NCBI RefSeq assembly: GCF_037975245.1
Contig: NC_092563.1
Location: forward strand, 4,227,001 to 4,291,000
From: Apostichopus japonicus
Lineage: Eukaryota > Echinodermata > Holothuroidea > Aspidochirotida > Stichopodidae
Length of the DNA: 64,000 bases
Direction of reading: 5' to 3'
Below the pieces are notes generated by a model, which was given only the letters and a program-made list of their open reading frames with translations, was not told where the DNA came from and made no database searches. The number at the start of each line of letters is the position of its first letter. Position 1 is the first letter of the stretch. A program made the translations under genes and the position numbers. Positions 23,201-31,700 of this stretch are shown one piece after another.

Positions 23201-24934
23201 AAATTTATGTAAAGAAAAACGGTAGGCAAATATTTAGTAAGGCCGTATCGTTGAGAGGTGATAACAGTCTTTTGAAGAAAAAGGGAAGGGGGTGAAAAAA
23301 AAAAGAGAACATTTTTGTGATGAATGAGCATTGCTGAGATGTCAGTTCAAACCCTTCCTTGAAAGTATCAGCTTCCATTGGTTAGGGGAGTTGTTTGCTG
23401 CATGACTGTGTTTATAGATAGTGAGCCACTAGCAAGGAGATTTCAAAGCTGCTGCATGCTATACAAAGTAGTTGCTACATGCTGAATAAAGTCCTTGTTT
23501 ACATGTTGAAATTAGGTATTTACCACATGTCCGCAAAGGATATTTGCTACATGCCTAAATAAAGTAATTACTACATGTGGAAAGTATTTGCCAGATGTCT
23601 AACATAATGTATTTGTTATGTGTCCTCTTAGAGCATAGTGATACCTGCCACCCCCCCCCCCCCCACACCTAATAGGAAGAACCACAGCTGGGTAAATTGA
23701 GAAGTGGTAGAAGCATAATTTCTCTTACCTTCTAGAAGAAACTTGACCTCTTTGAGTGAAGCACTCTGTGTGGACTTTCAACAATGTTTCAAAAATCGGT
23801 TTAGAAACAGAGCTTTTAACACTTGTTTTTAACGTTCACTGTGCATTTCACCATAGAGAACCTGCTGCTACTCCTCTTGACCACCTTAAAACATTTACAA
23901 AATCATTTTAGCAAACACGCTCTCCACCTTCTCAATTCCTTTTTGCTGTTTAGGCTGATTGAGTAATTATCGCTGAGCCAAACGATTATGGTACCATTAA
24001 GAAAGTATTCACTGAAGTAATTTGTAACGGCTGTAACCCGAAAGTTTCATGCTTGGCTGTTGAAAGTACATTTTGCAAGAGCAATATTAAAAATATATTG
24101 CATATATCGGCCACAAATTCGTTGTTCAAGATGTTGAAGAGCAAAAGGCCATATGTTCAGATACAGGAAACATAGTACTGCTTATGTATTGTTAGTTTTA
24201 TTGGATTAAGTTCAGTCTAAAAAGGGTTACAGGTTTAAAATCACACGTGGCATTACAATTTGTTGAAATTTGTTTTTTGTTGGTTGTAAGCTGGGTTGTT
24301 AGTTTTTCAGTCTCTTTTGTTTAATTCAGTTGATGATATCTACTATACACTCAGCCATGCCCTCACTCCTCTTCCACGCACCTGCTGGACTCAATCCACG
24401 TCTTAAAGTACAGAAAAACACATTCAGCCCGCCGCGATTGAAATGCATAACCACGATCTTTCTGACCTCTGCACAGTTAACGACTAATGTAAATGAGCGC
24501 ACACAACAACAGTTTTCTGTTAACAACCGGTGTTCATTTAGGTCACATGCAGTATTACTCCCCCGCGATTGGTTGTCAAGACCGGGCAGTTTTAGATCTG
24601 AAGCCAGACGTGACTCGAAACTGACAAAGCTCGATCAGTCGTATTCTAAGCAAATGCACGCTGCCCGACTGTCCATGTGACGACGGCAGTTTTAAATAAA
24701 GACATCTTTGCGGTCACAAAGTCTCTACAGATTTTTATTTTCTTGTCCGTGTTTGTCTACACTTAAATCTTACTGATATTAGAAATGTTTTACTCTTTTC
24801 AAAATGAGACAAGAAAGACAATGAAAAGAAAGTTGATGAATGTTAACAAAATCGTTATCAAACAATGGATTTTTATTCTCGTTTCATTCTGCAGGTCTTT
24901 GGATAAACGTAAACACAAGAAGGCCATCTTTTGA
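2159..24934 (+). CDS. SEPTIN7: Septin-7 (septin GTPase), 5'-partial, spliced gene
   Basis: Septins are GTP-binding proteins that form hetero-oligomers and filaments in the cell cortex and cytokinetic ring; SEPT7-group members are core subunits that pair with SEPT6- and SEPT2-group septins. Joined exons are 2159-2265, 6549-6649, 7421-7555, 9038-9155, 11149-11241, 15349-15445, 17213-17375, 17816-17963 and 19330-19466, then either 20933-20987 or 24895-24934. Counting from the first visible residue, the P-loop GESGLGKST is at 1-9, DTPGFGD at 57-63, AKADT at 138-142, the septin-unique GRQYPWG at 208-214 and a coiled coil at about 277-366. The stretch [20 protein letters not shown] is typical of septin-7. 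The visible part is 383 or 378 residues. The N-terminal segment before the P-loop (about 50 residues in the family) lies upstream of the window. All nine junctions are GT-AG and phase-consistent. Confidence 0.96.
3150..3194 (+). repeat. G-rich tract, quadruplex-prone
   Basis: Runs ggggtggg, a G run of about a dozen bases, then gggag and aggggatt follow each other within 45 bp. This satisfies the G-quadruplex pattern on the plus (transcribed-sense) strand of the septin gene. Confidence 0.6.
3600..3745 (-). mobile_element. Interspersed family 1 copy (reverse orientation)
   Basis: It begins cactttggatggtagaatga and ends gtggggagacaggtaagctc, the reverse complement of the family whose forward ends are CTTACCTGTCTCCCCAC and CATTCTACCACCCAAAGTG. 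This copy keeps both ends and a middle with gcgcacagtgttaaaaggtt, so it is one of the more complete copies. Confidence 0.6.
4417..4457 (+). repeat. 13-bp tandem triplicate
   Basis: The unit ggatggtgtatta is repeated three times with single-base changes (gtgtatta, gtgcatta, gtgtgtta). It lies inside a septin intron. Confidence 0.7.
6549..6649 (+). CDS. SEPTIN7: Septin-7 exon with switch II / G3 motif
   Basis: The acceptor is ttcttgcag and the donor is TG|gtgagt, giving 33 codons plus two bases of a cysteine codon. It encodes [20 protein letters not shown] followed by [20 protein letters not shown] is the septin G3/switch II motif that contacts the gamma phosphate and magnesium. The frame continues exactly from the previous exon (phase 0). 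Confidence 0.96.
7421..7555 (+). CDS. SEPTIN7: Septin-7 exon, mid GTPase domain
   Basis: The acceptor is ttttgacag and the donor is GG|gtaagt. The first base completes the cysteine codon, and the exon then reads [35 protein letters not shown] and [10 protein letters not shown]. This matches the conserved septin-7 stretch between G3 and G4 (W-P-x-x-x-x-I-D-x-K-F-E-x-Y-L). It ends with two bases of a glycine codon. Confidence 0.96.
8831..8862 (+). repeat. G-rich tract, quadruplex-prone
   Basis: A run of about a dozen G is followed by ttgggggtggttgggggagg, so four or more G runs of three or longer lie within 32 bp. It sits about 175 bp upstream of the AKAD exon acceptor. Confidence 0.6.
9038..9155 (+). 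CDS. SEPTIN7: Septin-7 exon with G4 motif AKAD
   Basis: The acceptor is tttctttaaag and the donor is AGG|gtaaaa. The first base completes glycine, then the exon reads [43 protein letters not shown] is the guanine-specificity (G4) motif of septins. It ends in phase 0. Confidence 0.96.
9156..11148 (+). other. Septin-7 intron (1993 bp)
   Basis: Non-coding, with a (TG)n-rich microsatellite at about 10574-10621 and a gatgtc triplet at about 9199. Nothing else is recognised. Confidence 0.8.
11149..11241 (+). CDS. SEPTIN7: Septin-7 exon, acidic loop
   Basis: The acceptor is ttttcatag and the donor is GCT|gtgagt, giving 31 codons in phase 0 at both ends. It encodes [20 protein letters not shown] then [11 protein letters not shown]. 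The acidic DEEE stretch followed by lysines corresponds to the DDEEENKLVKKIKD region of vertebrate septin-7; the KK after the acidic run has diverged. A phase-0 cassette exon candidate lies in the following intron. Confidence 0.95.
13476..13526 (+). CDS. Candidate cassette exon in septin-7 intron (51 nt, phase 0)
   Basis: A long pyrimidine-rich tract (about 13280-13400) and the acceptor ggtctcttacag precede 51 nt that read [17 protein letters not shown], followed by the donor AAG|gtactt. Both flanking septin exons (11149-11241 and 15349-15445) meet in phase 0, so inclusion would add 17 residues between KKLA and ERVPF without a frame change. I know of no homologue of this peptide in other septins. 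It may be a species-specific alternative exon or a chance arrangement. Confidence 0.35.
13521..13604 (+). repeat. 42-bp tandem duplication over a donor site
   Basis: The unit starting ctgaaggtacttattaatct is repeated at 13563 with two differences (ctgaag-g to ctgaag-c, gagagg to gagggg). The first copy carries the GT donor of the cassette-exon candidate; in the second copy the GT is CT, so only one donor remains. Confidence 0.8.
14091..14136 (+). repeat. 27-bp direct repeat creating a 21-bp palindrome
   Basis: The segment aaattcttgaatcctgaa occurs at 14091 and 14118. With the intervening bases it creates the near-perfect palindrome gattcaagaaattcttgaat at 14110-14130. No function is assigned. 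Confidence 0.7.
14902..14939 (+). repeat. G-rich tract, quadruplex-prone
   Basis: The tract gggtgggggggatgggtggg continues as gagggagggaggtgggtg. At least six runs of three or more G lie within 38 bp, with short loops. Confidence 0.65.
15349..15445 (+). CDS. SEPTIN7: Septin-7 exon, start of septin-unique region
   Basis: The acceptor is gtctctcag and the donor is GAAG|gttagt-like (gttagtag). It encodes [20 protein letters not shown] then [17 protein letters not shown] and GRQYPWG are hallmarks of the septin G-domain end and septin-unique element that form the filament interfaces. One base is left for the next codon. Confidence 0.96.
15446..17212 (+). other. Septin-7 intron (1767 bp)
   Basis: Intronic. 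The longest open frame (16121-16504, + strand) has no recognisable domain. Short direct repeats of taccaagtatgcta and aattgtagtct occur near 15950-16025. Confidence 0.75.
17213..17375 (+). CDS. SEPTIN7: Septin-7 exon, septin-unique element
   Basis: The acceptor is cattttacag and the donor is AA|gtgagt. Two bases complete a valine codon, then the exon reads [39 protein letters not shown] and [36 protein letters not shown] is the septin-7 form of the septin-unique element and supports the group assignment over SEPT2, SEPT6 or SEPT9. Confidence 0.96.
17376..17815 (+). other. Septin-7 intron (440 bp)
   Basis: Short intron between the septin-unique exon and the first coiled-coil exon. It includes a purine tract aggaggaggaggggtggggg near 17503-17530. 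Confidence 0.85.
17816..17963 (+). CDS. SEPTIN7: Septin-7 exon, start of coiled coil
   Basis: The acceptor is tttacttcag and the donor is GAT|gtgagt. One base completes lysine, then the exon reads [40 protein letters not shown] and QKLKDSEMD. The charged heptad pattern begins the C-terminal coiled coil by which SEPT7 pairs with SEPT6-group septins. [22 protein letters not shown] is nearly invariant in septin-7. Confidence 0.96.
17975..18520 (+). repeat. Degenerate ~185-bp tandem repeat, three copies
   Basis: Copies share actaggatccagtta, gttaccccc..tatctaggg, ggatccaccatcaat, aaggtctgtaaac, tatactaggat and gatctgataactagat. Their starts are at 17991, 18178 and 18361 (periods 187 and 183). 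The array starts within 30 bp of the donor of the coiled-coil exon. Confidence 0.8.
18650..19195 (+). repeat. 26-bp minisatellite, about 21 copies
   Basis: The unit attccacctctacctaggaa plus tggttg repeats with variants at one to three positions (acctaagaa, atctaggaa, atcttggaa). I counted 21 aatggt cores. It lies in the 1366-bp intron between the two coiled-coil exons and makes up about 40% of it. Confidence 0.92.
19330..19466 (+). CDS. SEPTIN7: Septin-7 exon, end of coiled coil
   Basis: The acceptor is ctcccgtag and the donor is CAAA|gtaagt. It encodes [40 protein letters not shown] and RRNDT plus two bases (AA) of a lysine or asparagine codon. This matches the distal coiled coil of septin-7. 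The intron that follows leads to two alternative terminal exons, both of which start with G and so restore lysine. Confidence 0.95.
19467..20932 (+). other. Septin-7 intron before terminal exon A
   Basis: Non-coding. It includes a poly-G run near 19709, short gtaggtaggt repeats near 19792 and a long poly-A tract at about 20419. A second in-frame acceptor (cctttcag at 20835) leaves the frame open through to exon A, so a longer form of exon A is possible. Confidence 0.7.
20933..20987 (+). CDS. SEPTIN7: Septin-7 alternative terminal exon A (-SPGHD stop)
   Basis: The acceptor is tcatcttatag. A single G completes lysine after exon 9, then the exon reads [17 protein letters not shown] and stops at TAA. 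KT-L-K-x-G-R-L-F vaguely echoes the TLEKNKKKGKIF tail of vertebrate septin-7, but seven more residues follow. The frame fit and acceptor support use as a proximal terminal exon. It could also be a decoy, since the more septin-like tail lies 3.9 kb downstream. AATAAA hexamers near 23489 and 24696 could end this transcript. Confidence 0.7.
20988..24894 (+). other. 3' UTR of form A / intron of form B
   Basis: Between the two alternative terminal exons. It holds an AT-rich tandem repeat at 21138-21395, gtctgtct microsatellites at about 21785, a poly-C run near 23650 and AATAAA hexamers near 23489 and 24696. The open frame at 24330-24680 has no recognised domain and no splice or start context. Confidence 0.6.
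21138..21395 (+). repeat. Tandem repeat with palindromic CTGAATATTCAG core
   Basis: About ten variants of cactgaatattcagtcataa repeat with a period of about 22-28 bp. The core ctgaatattcag is itself a 12-bp palindrome, so the array can form many small hairpins. It is positioned in the alternative 3' region of the septin gene. Confidence 0.8.
24895..24934 (+). CDS. SEPTIN7: Septin-7 alternative terminal exon B (-KHKKAIF stop)
   Basis: The acceptor is tttcattctgcag. A single G completes lysine after exon 9, then the exon reads [12 protein letters not shown] and stops at TGA. The basic tail ending in a hydrophobic I-F matches the position and character of the vertebrate septin-7 C-terminus (TLEKNKKKGKIF), so this is probably the conserved terminal exon. 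Using it skips exon A and makes a final intron of 5428 bp. Confidence 0.82.
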
Positions 24935-27900
24935 CATCTCCATACGGACATCTGTGTAGTAGTAGTACATCCCATTATATCAAGATGCGAGTGGGCGTTG
25001 TCACTGTTGCTGTAAACCACTTACCAGCATAAACTTTAATTTTTTGGAGTTATTTTACAAACCACCGTTTTTTCACCCCTTTGGAGAGGAACCACTTATA
25101 CTCCATGGCTTCCCTTATCCACATATCCCAGCCTTCCTTTTGAACATCAGCTCCAGTTCACCTGTTTCCTCTACAAACGTGGCATCTAAGGAAAAAGTTA
25201 GAAGATTGGAGGTCCGGCTGACAAGCCTACCGACCACTCAAACGTTAGAAGAACAGAAACAAGAAAATATCGTGGGGAAAAATATATCATAAAAAAAAGA
25301 AAGAAAAAAAAAATCCAGTAGAGTTTTTGGATATCTTTAGTAGAAGAATTTCCATAAATATTGAGTGGTATATGGACGAGTATACTGTATACACTTAAAA
25401 TGACCTAATCAATCACAGATTGTTGAGAAAGAGTATTGGTTCAAGTTGAATATGTTTGACAGACTATTGCTAGAGTCAAATTTGCCTTAGTGAATAGCTG
25501 ACCACATCAGTAATCCCTGATATTGTGACTTTGGGTCAAAAATCTATGAACTTTGTAAAAGGTATTTTGGTTAAGTTGCCTGGAGGACAAGAATATTTAT
25601 GTATAACTGTTTAAGATATTTTTTTTCTTTTTCGTTTTTTCCTTCTACATATCTCTGAACAATCCATTAGTAACATGATCTCTTGTAAATATTTCTAGTA
25701 CTAAGTATACGTAACCTCTTTTAGTGTCGAGGTACCCTCGTCTAGGCCCCCTCGCCTTTCCCCTTTACCCTTCCATACTAACATGCAAAGAACCACCATT
25801 TGACAGTTACCATGGTGATAATATTCCATTAAACATTTTCATATCTTGTGAGTTTTTTGGTAGGTGATGTTTATTTGATAGAAATAATGTTTTAGGATGG
25901 TTTTACATAACTTCGTCCACGATAGGTCATTTGTAATTACTGTCACAATTCCTGCTTTGGCTGGTGAGGTTGATAGAGATAGTCTTCACTGATATGGTTC
26001 CTTCTGTGTTCATACCACAAAAGACAATTGACGTGTAAGACTGCATGCATCTTCATGGAGACCCTTCACCGCTGCTTTTAATATCTGGTTTTTGTAATTG
26101 GTGCTGTTTGTTTACTATTTTGCGTTTTGTTTTTGTACTGGTATCTTACTTATCTTTTATTTAATCCAGAGGATGTATGCCGGAGTACGAATCGATACAA
26201 ATATGTCCATTAACTTTGTATTGTCTCTTTGAATGATTCAAAAAAAGAAAGAATTTTAAAACAATTTTCTGTAGTGAATGAGGTTGTACTCGGTCAATAC
26301 TAATCACTTGACCACCAGAAGAAAAAAAGTGGACCAAAGAAATGAATATTAATCAGCTGATTCTCTGTGAAAACTTCTGTCTAAACATTTCACCTAAATC
26401 TGGAAGGATCTTAATTTTTTTGGTTGGAGCAGGAACTGTGAGTTTATGGGGGTACAATAATGTACAACATTGCTTTGTCTTTGAGGGTATTCCATGCCTA
26501 TAATAGGACCACAGAAGTATAAACATTTGGTATAGAAATATTAAGGAATGAACAGCAGGAGATTACTTCATCTCTCAGGCGAAAGGACCACCGGTTGAAA
26601 TTTTTTTTCTTTATTAAATTATTTGGGTTTCAGATCTGTTGTCAACAGTTTGCAAATAGCATAGAATAAGTTATGATATTTTTGATTGGAGATACTGTTA
26701 GTGTCTTTGTAGAGGGGGGGAGGGAAGGATCAGGGGTGGGGGAGTGGGAGGGTTAAGGGGTGGGGGTGAAGAAAGGATGAGGGTTTGGTAGTTAGCTATT
26801 AATTCTGTTTTCATCTCAGTAATTTAGGATGATTAATGAAAATTTATAAAAGGTCAAACAACGTGTGGCTTAAAGAGGCATTTTGCATTTGTCCGTCAGC
26901 TTTGCCGCAGAAAGTAAAACATGAAGCAATAAATGTAACTTCTAAAAGACACAAAATGCAGAGCTTTATTTGTTTATACTCCAAGATTGCTTTTTGGCAA
27001 GTAATTAACAATTTTAGTCAATTCTGACAGATTTGTGACCAAGACACTTTTGCTACATTCAGTCATTTTATCACATGGCTTTGAGTGAATGCTTGTTCAA
27101 ATACAAAATCTCAATCAAATTTATGGCGATTTGAAATAAATCTTGAAAAATAATTCAAAGTGAAAATGCATCGTCAATGGGATTAATTTATTGCAAGAAA
27201 TAGTCTTCTGATTTAAATACAAAATGATGTTTCTATTTGTGATTCCCAAACTGTTTTAATCTTGTCGGTATAATGATCTTTCCTATTCCGTGTAAACATA
27301 TATACATAATCGTACCCTGGAAAAGATTTAATTTGTATTTTTGTTGATTATCTTTCTCTCAGACCATGTGTACAGTGCAAATATGCTTCATGTAGCTGAG
27401 ATTGTGAACAATTTGATGGAATTTCCACACAATAAAAAAAAAAATTGATTTAGCTAATTTTATTTATCATATTTTTCAGTTTTGGCTTGATGAACTTTCT
27501 TTGTTTAGAGTTCATAGCTACTTCTTTGTACACTTATCTATATCTCTTGTAGATGCTGTTTATGTCTTCTTTTTCTTCCAAACTTTTGTGTAATCACCAA
27601 ATTCTGGAAATAAATTGGCTTGTCACAGGTCAATTAGGGAAATAAAGTAACACTACAAATGTTTTCTTATTATTTCTTCTCTGTAAACTGATAATATAAA
27701 AAAAGACTTTTCCTCCGTAAATTTACAAAGACAGTACTTTGTTGTGTTAGTTTTACTTTCACATCAATAGCCCTATGCTTTTGTCAGTAATTAACCTTTG
27801 GTCTAAAATAGTAAAGAGTAAAGGGTCCCCTGAACTCCTCTTACTCCCATAAACACCCGCCCTCCCCCCCCCCCCTTCCATTTCCAACTAAACTAAACAA

Positions 27901-28545
27901 ACTTTTCCTCTACCCATCAATTCTTAGATGCTGTCAGGAATGCAGGAACATAAGCAATTTGGAGAAAACTTGTTGCATCATCATAAATGACCAAGCTTGA
28001 ACGAAAAAAATCGGGAAATTGTTAAGCTTTGGGAACCCTGATTTTGTTTTATAGTCCCTGTTACCATAGGTTACTACTTATTTTTTCACTGGAGAGCATT
28101 TGGTCAAATATTTGGTAGCCGTTGAAATTGGTACCCTTTACTAATTGTTTGATGATTCACAATTGATATAATAATAAAACGTTAACCGAAGGTCATTTCT
28201 GTTAGATGAATTGTTGACAATTTGCGAGAAGTATTCCTCTCACCAGTTTCAGTACAACCTGTCACAGCATAAGCAAGACAAATTTAGCACAAAGGGGATT
28301 TCCCTAATGAGAGTGCGCCTCCATGACTCAATTTGAAGAATAGGCCAGCATACCTATGTAACGACGCATACAGTCTAGTCATAAGCTGAGTAACACAAGT
28401 GAGTGAAGGTCTTTCTGCATACAGTTAACATAATTCACGAAACGCCTGTGGAGAGTCACATAGATTACCAACGTTGGTCAACAGAAGACTGTTTCAGTTA
28501 CTACTTGAAAACTGTTTGGTCAATCGTAAATATACTGAGATCAAA
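24935..28545 (+). other. Septin-7 3' UTR and intergenic region to SLC7A6OS
   Basis: No coding region is supported. Several AATAAA hexamers (for example 27431-27436, and near 27609 and 27640) could serve septin-7 polyadenylation. A G-rich tract lies at 26713-26766 and a poly-C run near 27860. The last ~300 bp should include the SLC7A6OS promoter and 5' UTR; no TATA box is evident close to the ATG. Confidence 0.6.
26713..26766 (+). repeat. G-rich tract, quadruplex-prone
   Basis: At least seven runs of three or more G (ggggggg, ggg, gggg, ggggg, ggg, ggg, gggg, ggggg) lie in 54 bp between the end of septin-7 and the start of SLC7A6OS. Confidence 0.65.
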
Positions 28546-28734
28546 ATGACAACAGTTATCCGAGTGAGAAGGAAGCGAACCACAGATGCATTAGAGAATC
28601 TCGTTCTACCGTTGAAACGAGCAAAAGTGAACAAACCAACGGGAACTACCGGTAACCAAGCTGCCAATACTCCCCTAAAGAGTCAGGATGACAACAAAGC
28701 AGTTTTCACTTTTGCGGGGACCGTGGAGAGGAAG
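28546..28734 (+). CDS. SLC7A6OS: SLC7A6OS exon 1
   Basis: The exon has 63 codons from the ATG to ...FAGTVERK. MTTVIRVRRKRTTDALENLV then LPLKRAK parallels the human start (VLRVKRKR...EALVLACKR). The basic cluster at residues 6-11 probably belongs to the import signal. The donor gttggt is a weaker match than the septin donors, but phase 0 joins exactly to the next exon and the alignment VFxxxxTV...P continues without a gap. Confidence 0.9.
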
Positions 28735-31700
28735 GTTGGTTTTTACAGGCTGATTATATATGATGTGCTGCAGTTACATAGCCTAGGCTAGTTCACTAGC
28801 CTAGGGCCTAGGCTATGTTAGTTCATTACCATTGATATGGGAGAATTATTTCAATTCACCGAAGAGTTGACAATCTAGGCTAGATTTGCAACTATGTTAC
28901 TGTAGTGTAGTGTAAGGCTAGTGCTCCTGCACTTTTATTACTCCTAGTTCTACTCCCATTCCCAATCCCATTGTAGTTTGTACACTGCTACTGTTACAGT
29001 GTTAGTAGTGCCCACAGTAAAGTAAGGCACAGTAAAGTAAGTAAAGTGCTAGGCCAGGTCGAAGGTACTAGTAATTACACCTAGTAGAAAGGTATTTTTG
29101 TATTGAATATTACTTAAATATATGAATAACATAAAGGCTAACTGCAATTTAAAGCTTGTGATTTCTGCACAACATTCTGGAATATTTCTAAAACAGGTAA
29201 ATTATCCACGCAAGAAGCTTGCCGTGTAACTGCAATCTATAGTTTGTTATTGGCAACGTATGGTGATTAGGTTTACCAGGTACTGATGACCAAGACTGCT
29301 TTTCGAATGTTTCATGTAGTAGGCATTGAGAAACTTATTCGGCTGATTTGAAGCAAAGCTGGTTCAGCGGTTATTATTTTCATAAATCTTAACGACTAAC
29401 ATTAATTGCTGATGATGTACTTACAGATTGAGGTCAATAAGGTCACCATTTACAAAAGTGGAGGAAACTTTTTAAAAATCGTATTGTCAAAGCACATCTC
29501 TCATAACCTGGACTGCATTGTGCAACATGTAGTACTTTTGGAATTCCAGAGTTAGCCTAACATTGACTAAGGCCCTGTGCTCTTCTCGCCGTTTCTTTTA
29601 TAAATAATACTGTGATTATGTTCGGAGTGCATGTGGGCTAGATTACCTTTAAGTTGTAAGCCATTGGTGAGAGATTGTAGCTAGCCTGGCAGGACTGTTA
29701 TTGTCCATGGCATGAAGGAGTCTGTTCACTGAGTCAATAATAAAGCAAATAATAAGACTAACATTTCTGGTGGGAATGTCTTTGTTTCCAGCTCTTGAAA
29801 AATAACTTAATTATTTGTTCCACTGTCCAAATTTCCATAAAATCATCCTTGTAAAGAAGATAAAAGGCATAAAGAAGTCTCTGAAGAAATTATGTTGTAG
29901 CTTTGTACAAACTTTCAACTAAGTTTTATATTGTTACTGTACTGCTACTCAATAATGAGCCCATAGATGTTAACAATTGGATAGTCACTGTGTGCAGTAC
30001 ATTTTGTGGAAATGAAGGAGTGGCAATTTAAGATGAATTATGAATATATGAATACATTTTCCAACCAGTGACTTTAGGATGGATAAAATAGACCCCCATT
30101 GTAATAGGTAGGGGAGGGGTAGGGAGGTGGGGTGTGAAGCATTGAACCCCACTGTAGCATCTGGATGGAAAATTGCTTCGTGTATACAGTATGTTCTCAT
30201 TAATTCTTAGAAAGTTTCACTATGTCGTTAAACTTGAAACAGTGACATATTAATAAAAATGTGTATAAAAAATGTCTTTTATTTAGAAAATAGATTTTGC
30301 CTACTCTCCTGGTAAGCTTTAGGCCCCCCTAAATTAAGATGGCACTGATAAGTTGTTGAATAAACAATGATAAAATTGTTGACTTGAATATATCTGCTGT
30401 AACTGGATCATGGGATTGTACCACCAGATGTGAAGTGTATGCCATAAGGTTACGTGGCTCATAAAATGGCTACTGTAGCTTTCAAGCCTGGTATTTATAA
30501 CATAACTGCTGTTATTTTAGGATATACCATTTGTTATGTGGGGGGGGTCATTCTAGGGGGCTGCCATTGAATTTTGAAGACAATCTGCAAGCTCACATAA
30601 TTGGTAAGGCATAATTTGTACTTTCAGATCCATTTGTTGTGGAAGGAAGTTACTGAAAGAAATGCACTGTACAGTATAAGTTGTTTTTTTTTCATCTAAT
30701 CTAATAAAAATGGCCCCTTGGGAAGGATTTAATTTATTTTTAAAGTTGGATCGAAAGTGCTAGAAACAAGTTAGGTCCTTGATAGGTGTTGAGAGTTTTA
30801 TACTTCAAGATGTGATGTAATGTACTGTAGCCTTATCCTTGATTTTCTTAAATTTGCCTTGGAGGACTGATCAGCAGCTGTTTATACTAGTGCTTACTGG
30901 TTTATATACAAGACAAAAGAAATAGAAGGCATAGAAATAACTATAAAAACAAAGAACTAATTATTAAGATCACCAGAAGCATAAAATGTGGAAAACAGCA
31001 GCCATAATTATTACTAGGTACTGTGCAAACTCAACTATATAGACAGTACACTTGAGCATTCTGTAGTGAGTTCAAAAACCTTCCCATATCAACTGATGAA
31101 TTTTGTCTACTACTGTAGGAATTGTGATTAGTGTTAGAGTTAATTATCTTTGGGAGATCTGGTATGAAGTTCATAAATGTAGAATAATATGAGCTGAGCT
31201 TTTTTAGTTTCCAGTTTCCACTGCAATTGGTGGTTGGAACATACATACATCAAATTTAAAAACACATTTAAAACATTGTTTCATAAATGGAACACTTTTC
31301 AAATCAACAGACTTTGCTGGAAAATGATCGTCAGTTTAGTGGAGTGCCGATTATGCAATAATTAGTCCTCTCAACTCTCTGGGTAGTCATGTGGTTGTGT
31401 AAATTGTTTCTCGTCTTTATAGCCTCGTCATATATATATCCAATCCCTAATCAACAGGAAATAACCAATCCCGTAACATTACAATCATTTTTGTACTATT
31501 ATCACACAATCAAGACCAAGTATTATTTTTGCCAAAACTGAACGACTTCAAAACCAAAAGAATGGTGTCCCATCAGAAACAATCAGCAAATATTGTCGGG
31601 ATGCTCTTATCAGCCTGTACAGTAACTGATAAATGTGTGTTATAATTTAGGAAACCGCCAGTGAGAACTTGATCTTCTTTTGCAACTTGGCATTACATAT

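Noticed and set aside
24330-24680. 116-codon open frame between the two septin terminal exons
   Set aside because: No domain or known homologue recognised, no acceptor or donor that fits the septin frame, and an overlapping minus-strand frame is equally open.
25044-25292. 82-codon open frame downstream of septin exon B
   Set aside because: It starts 110 bp after the septin stop and reads as low-similarity sequence; it is best explained as 3' UTR.
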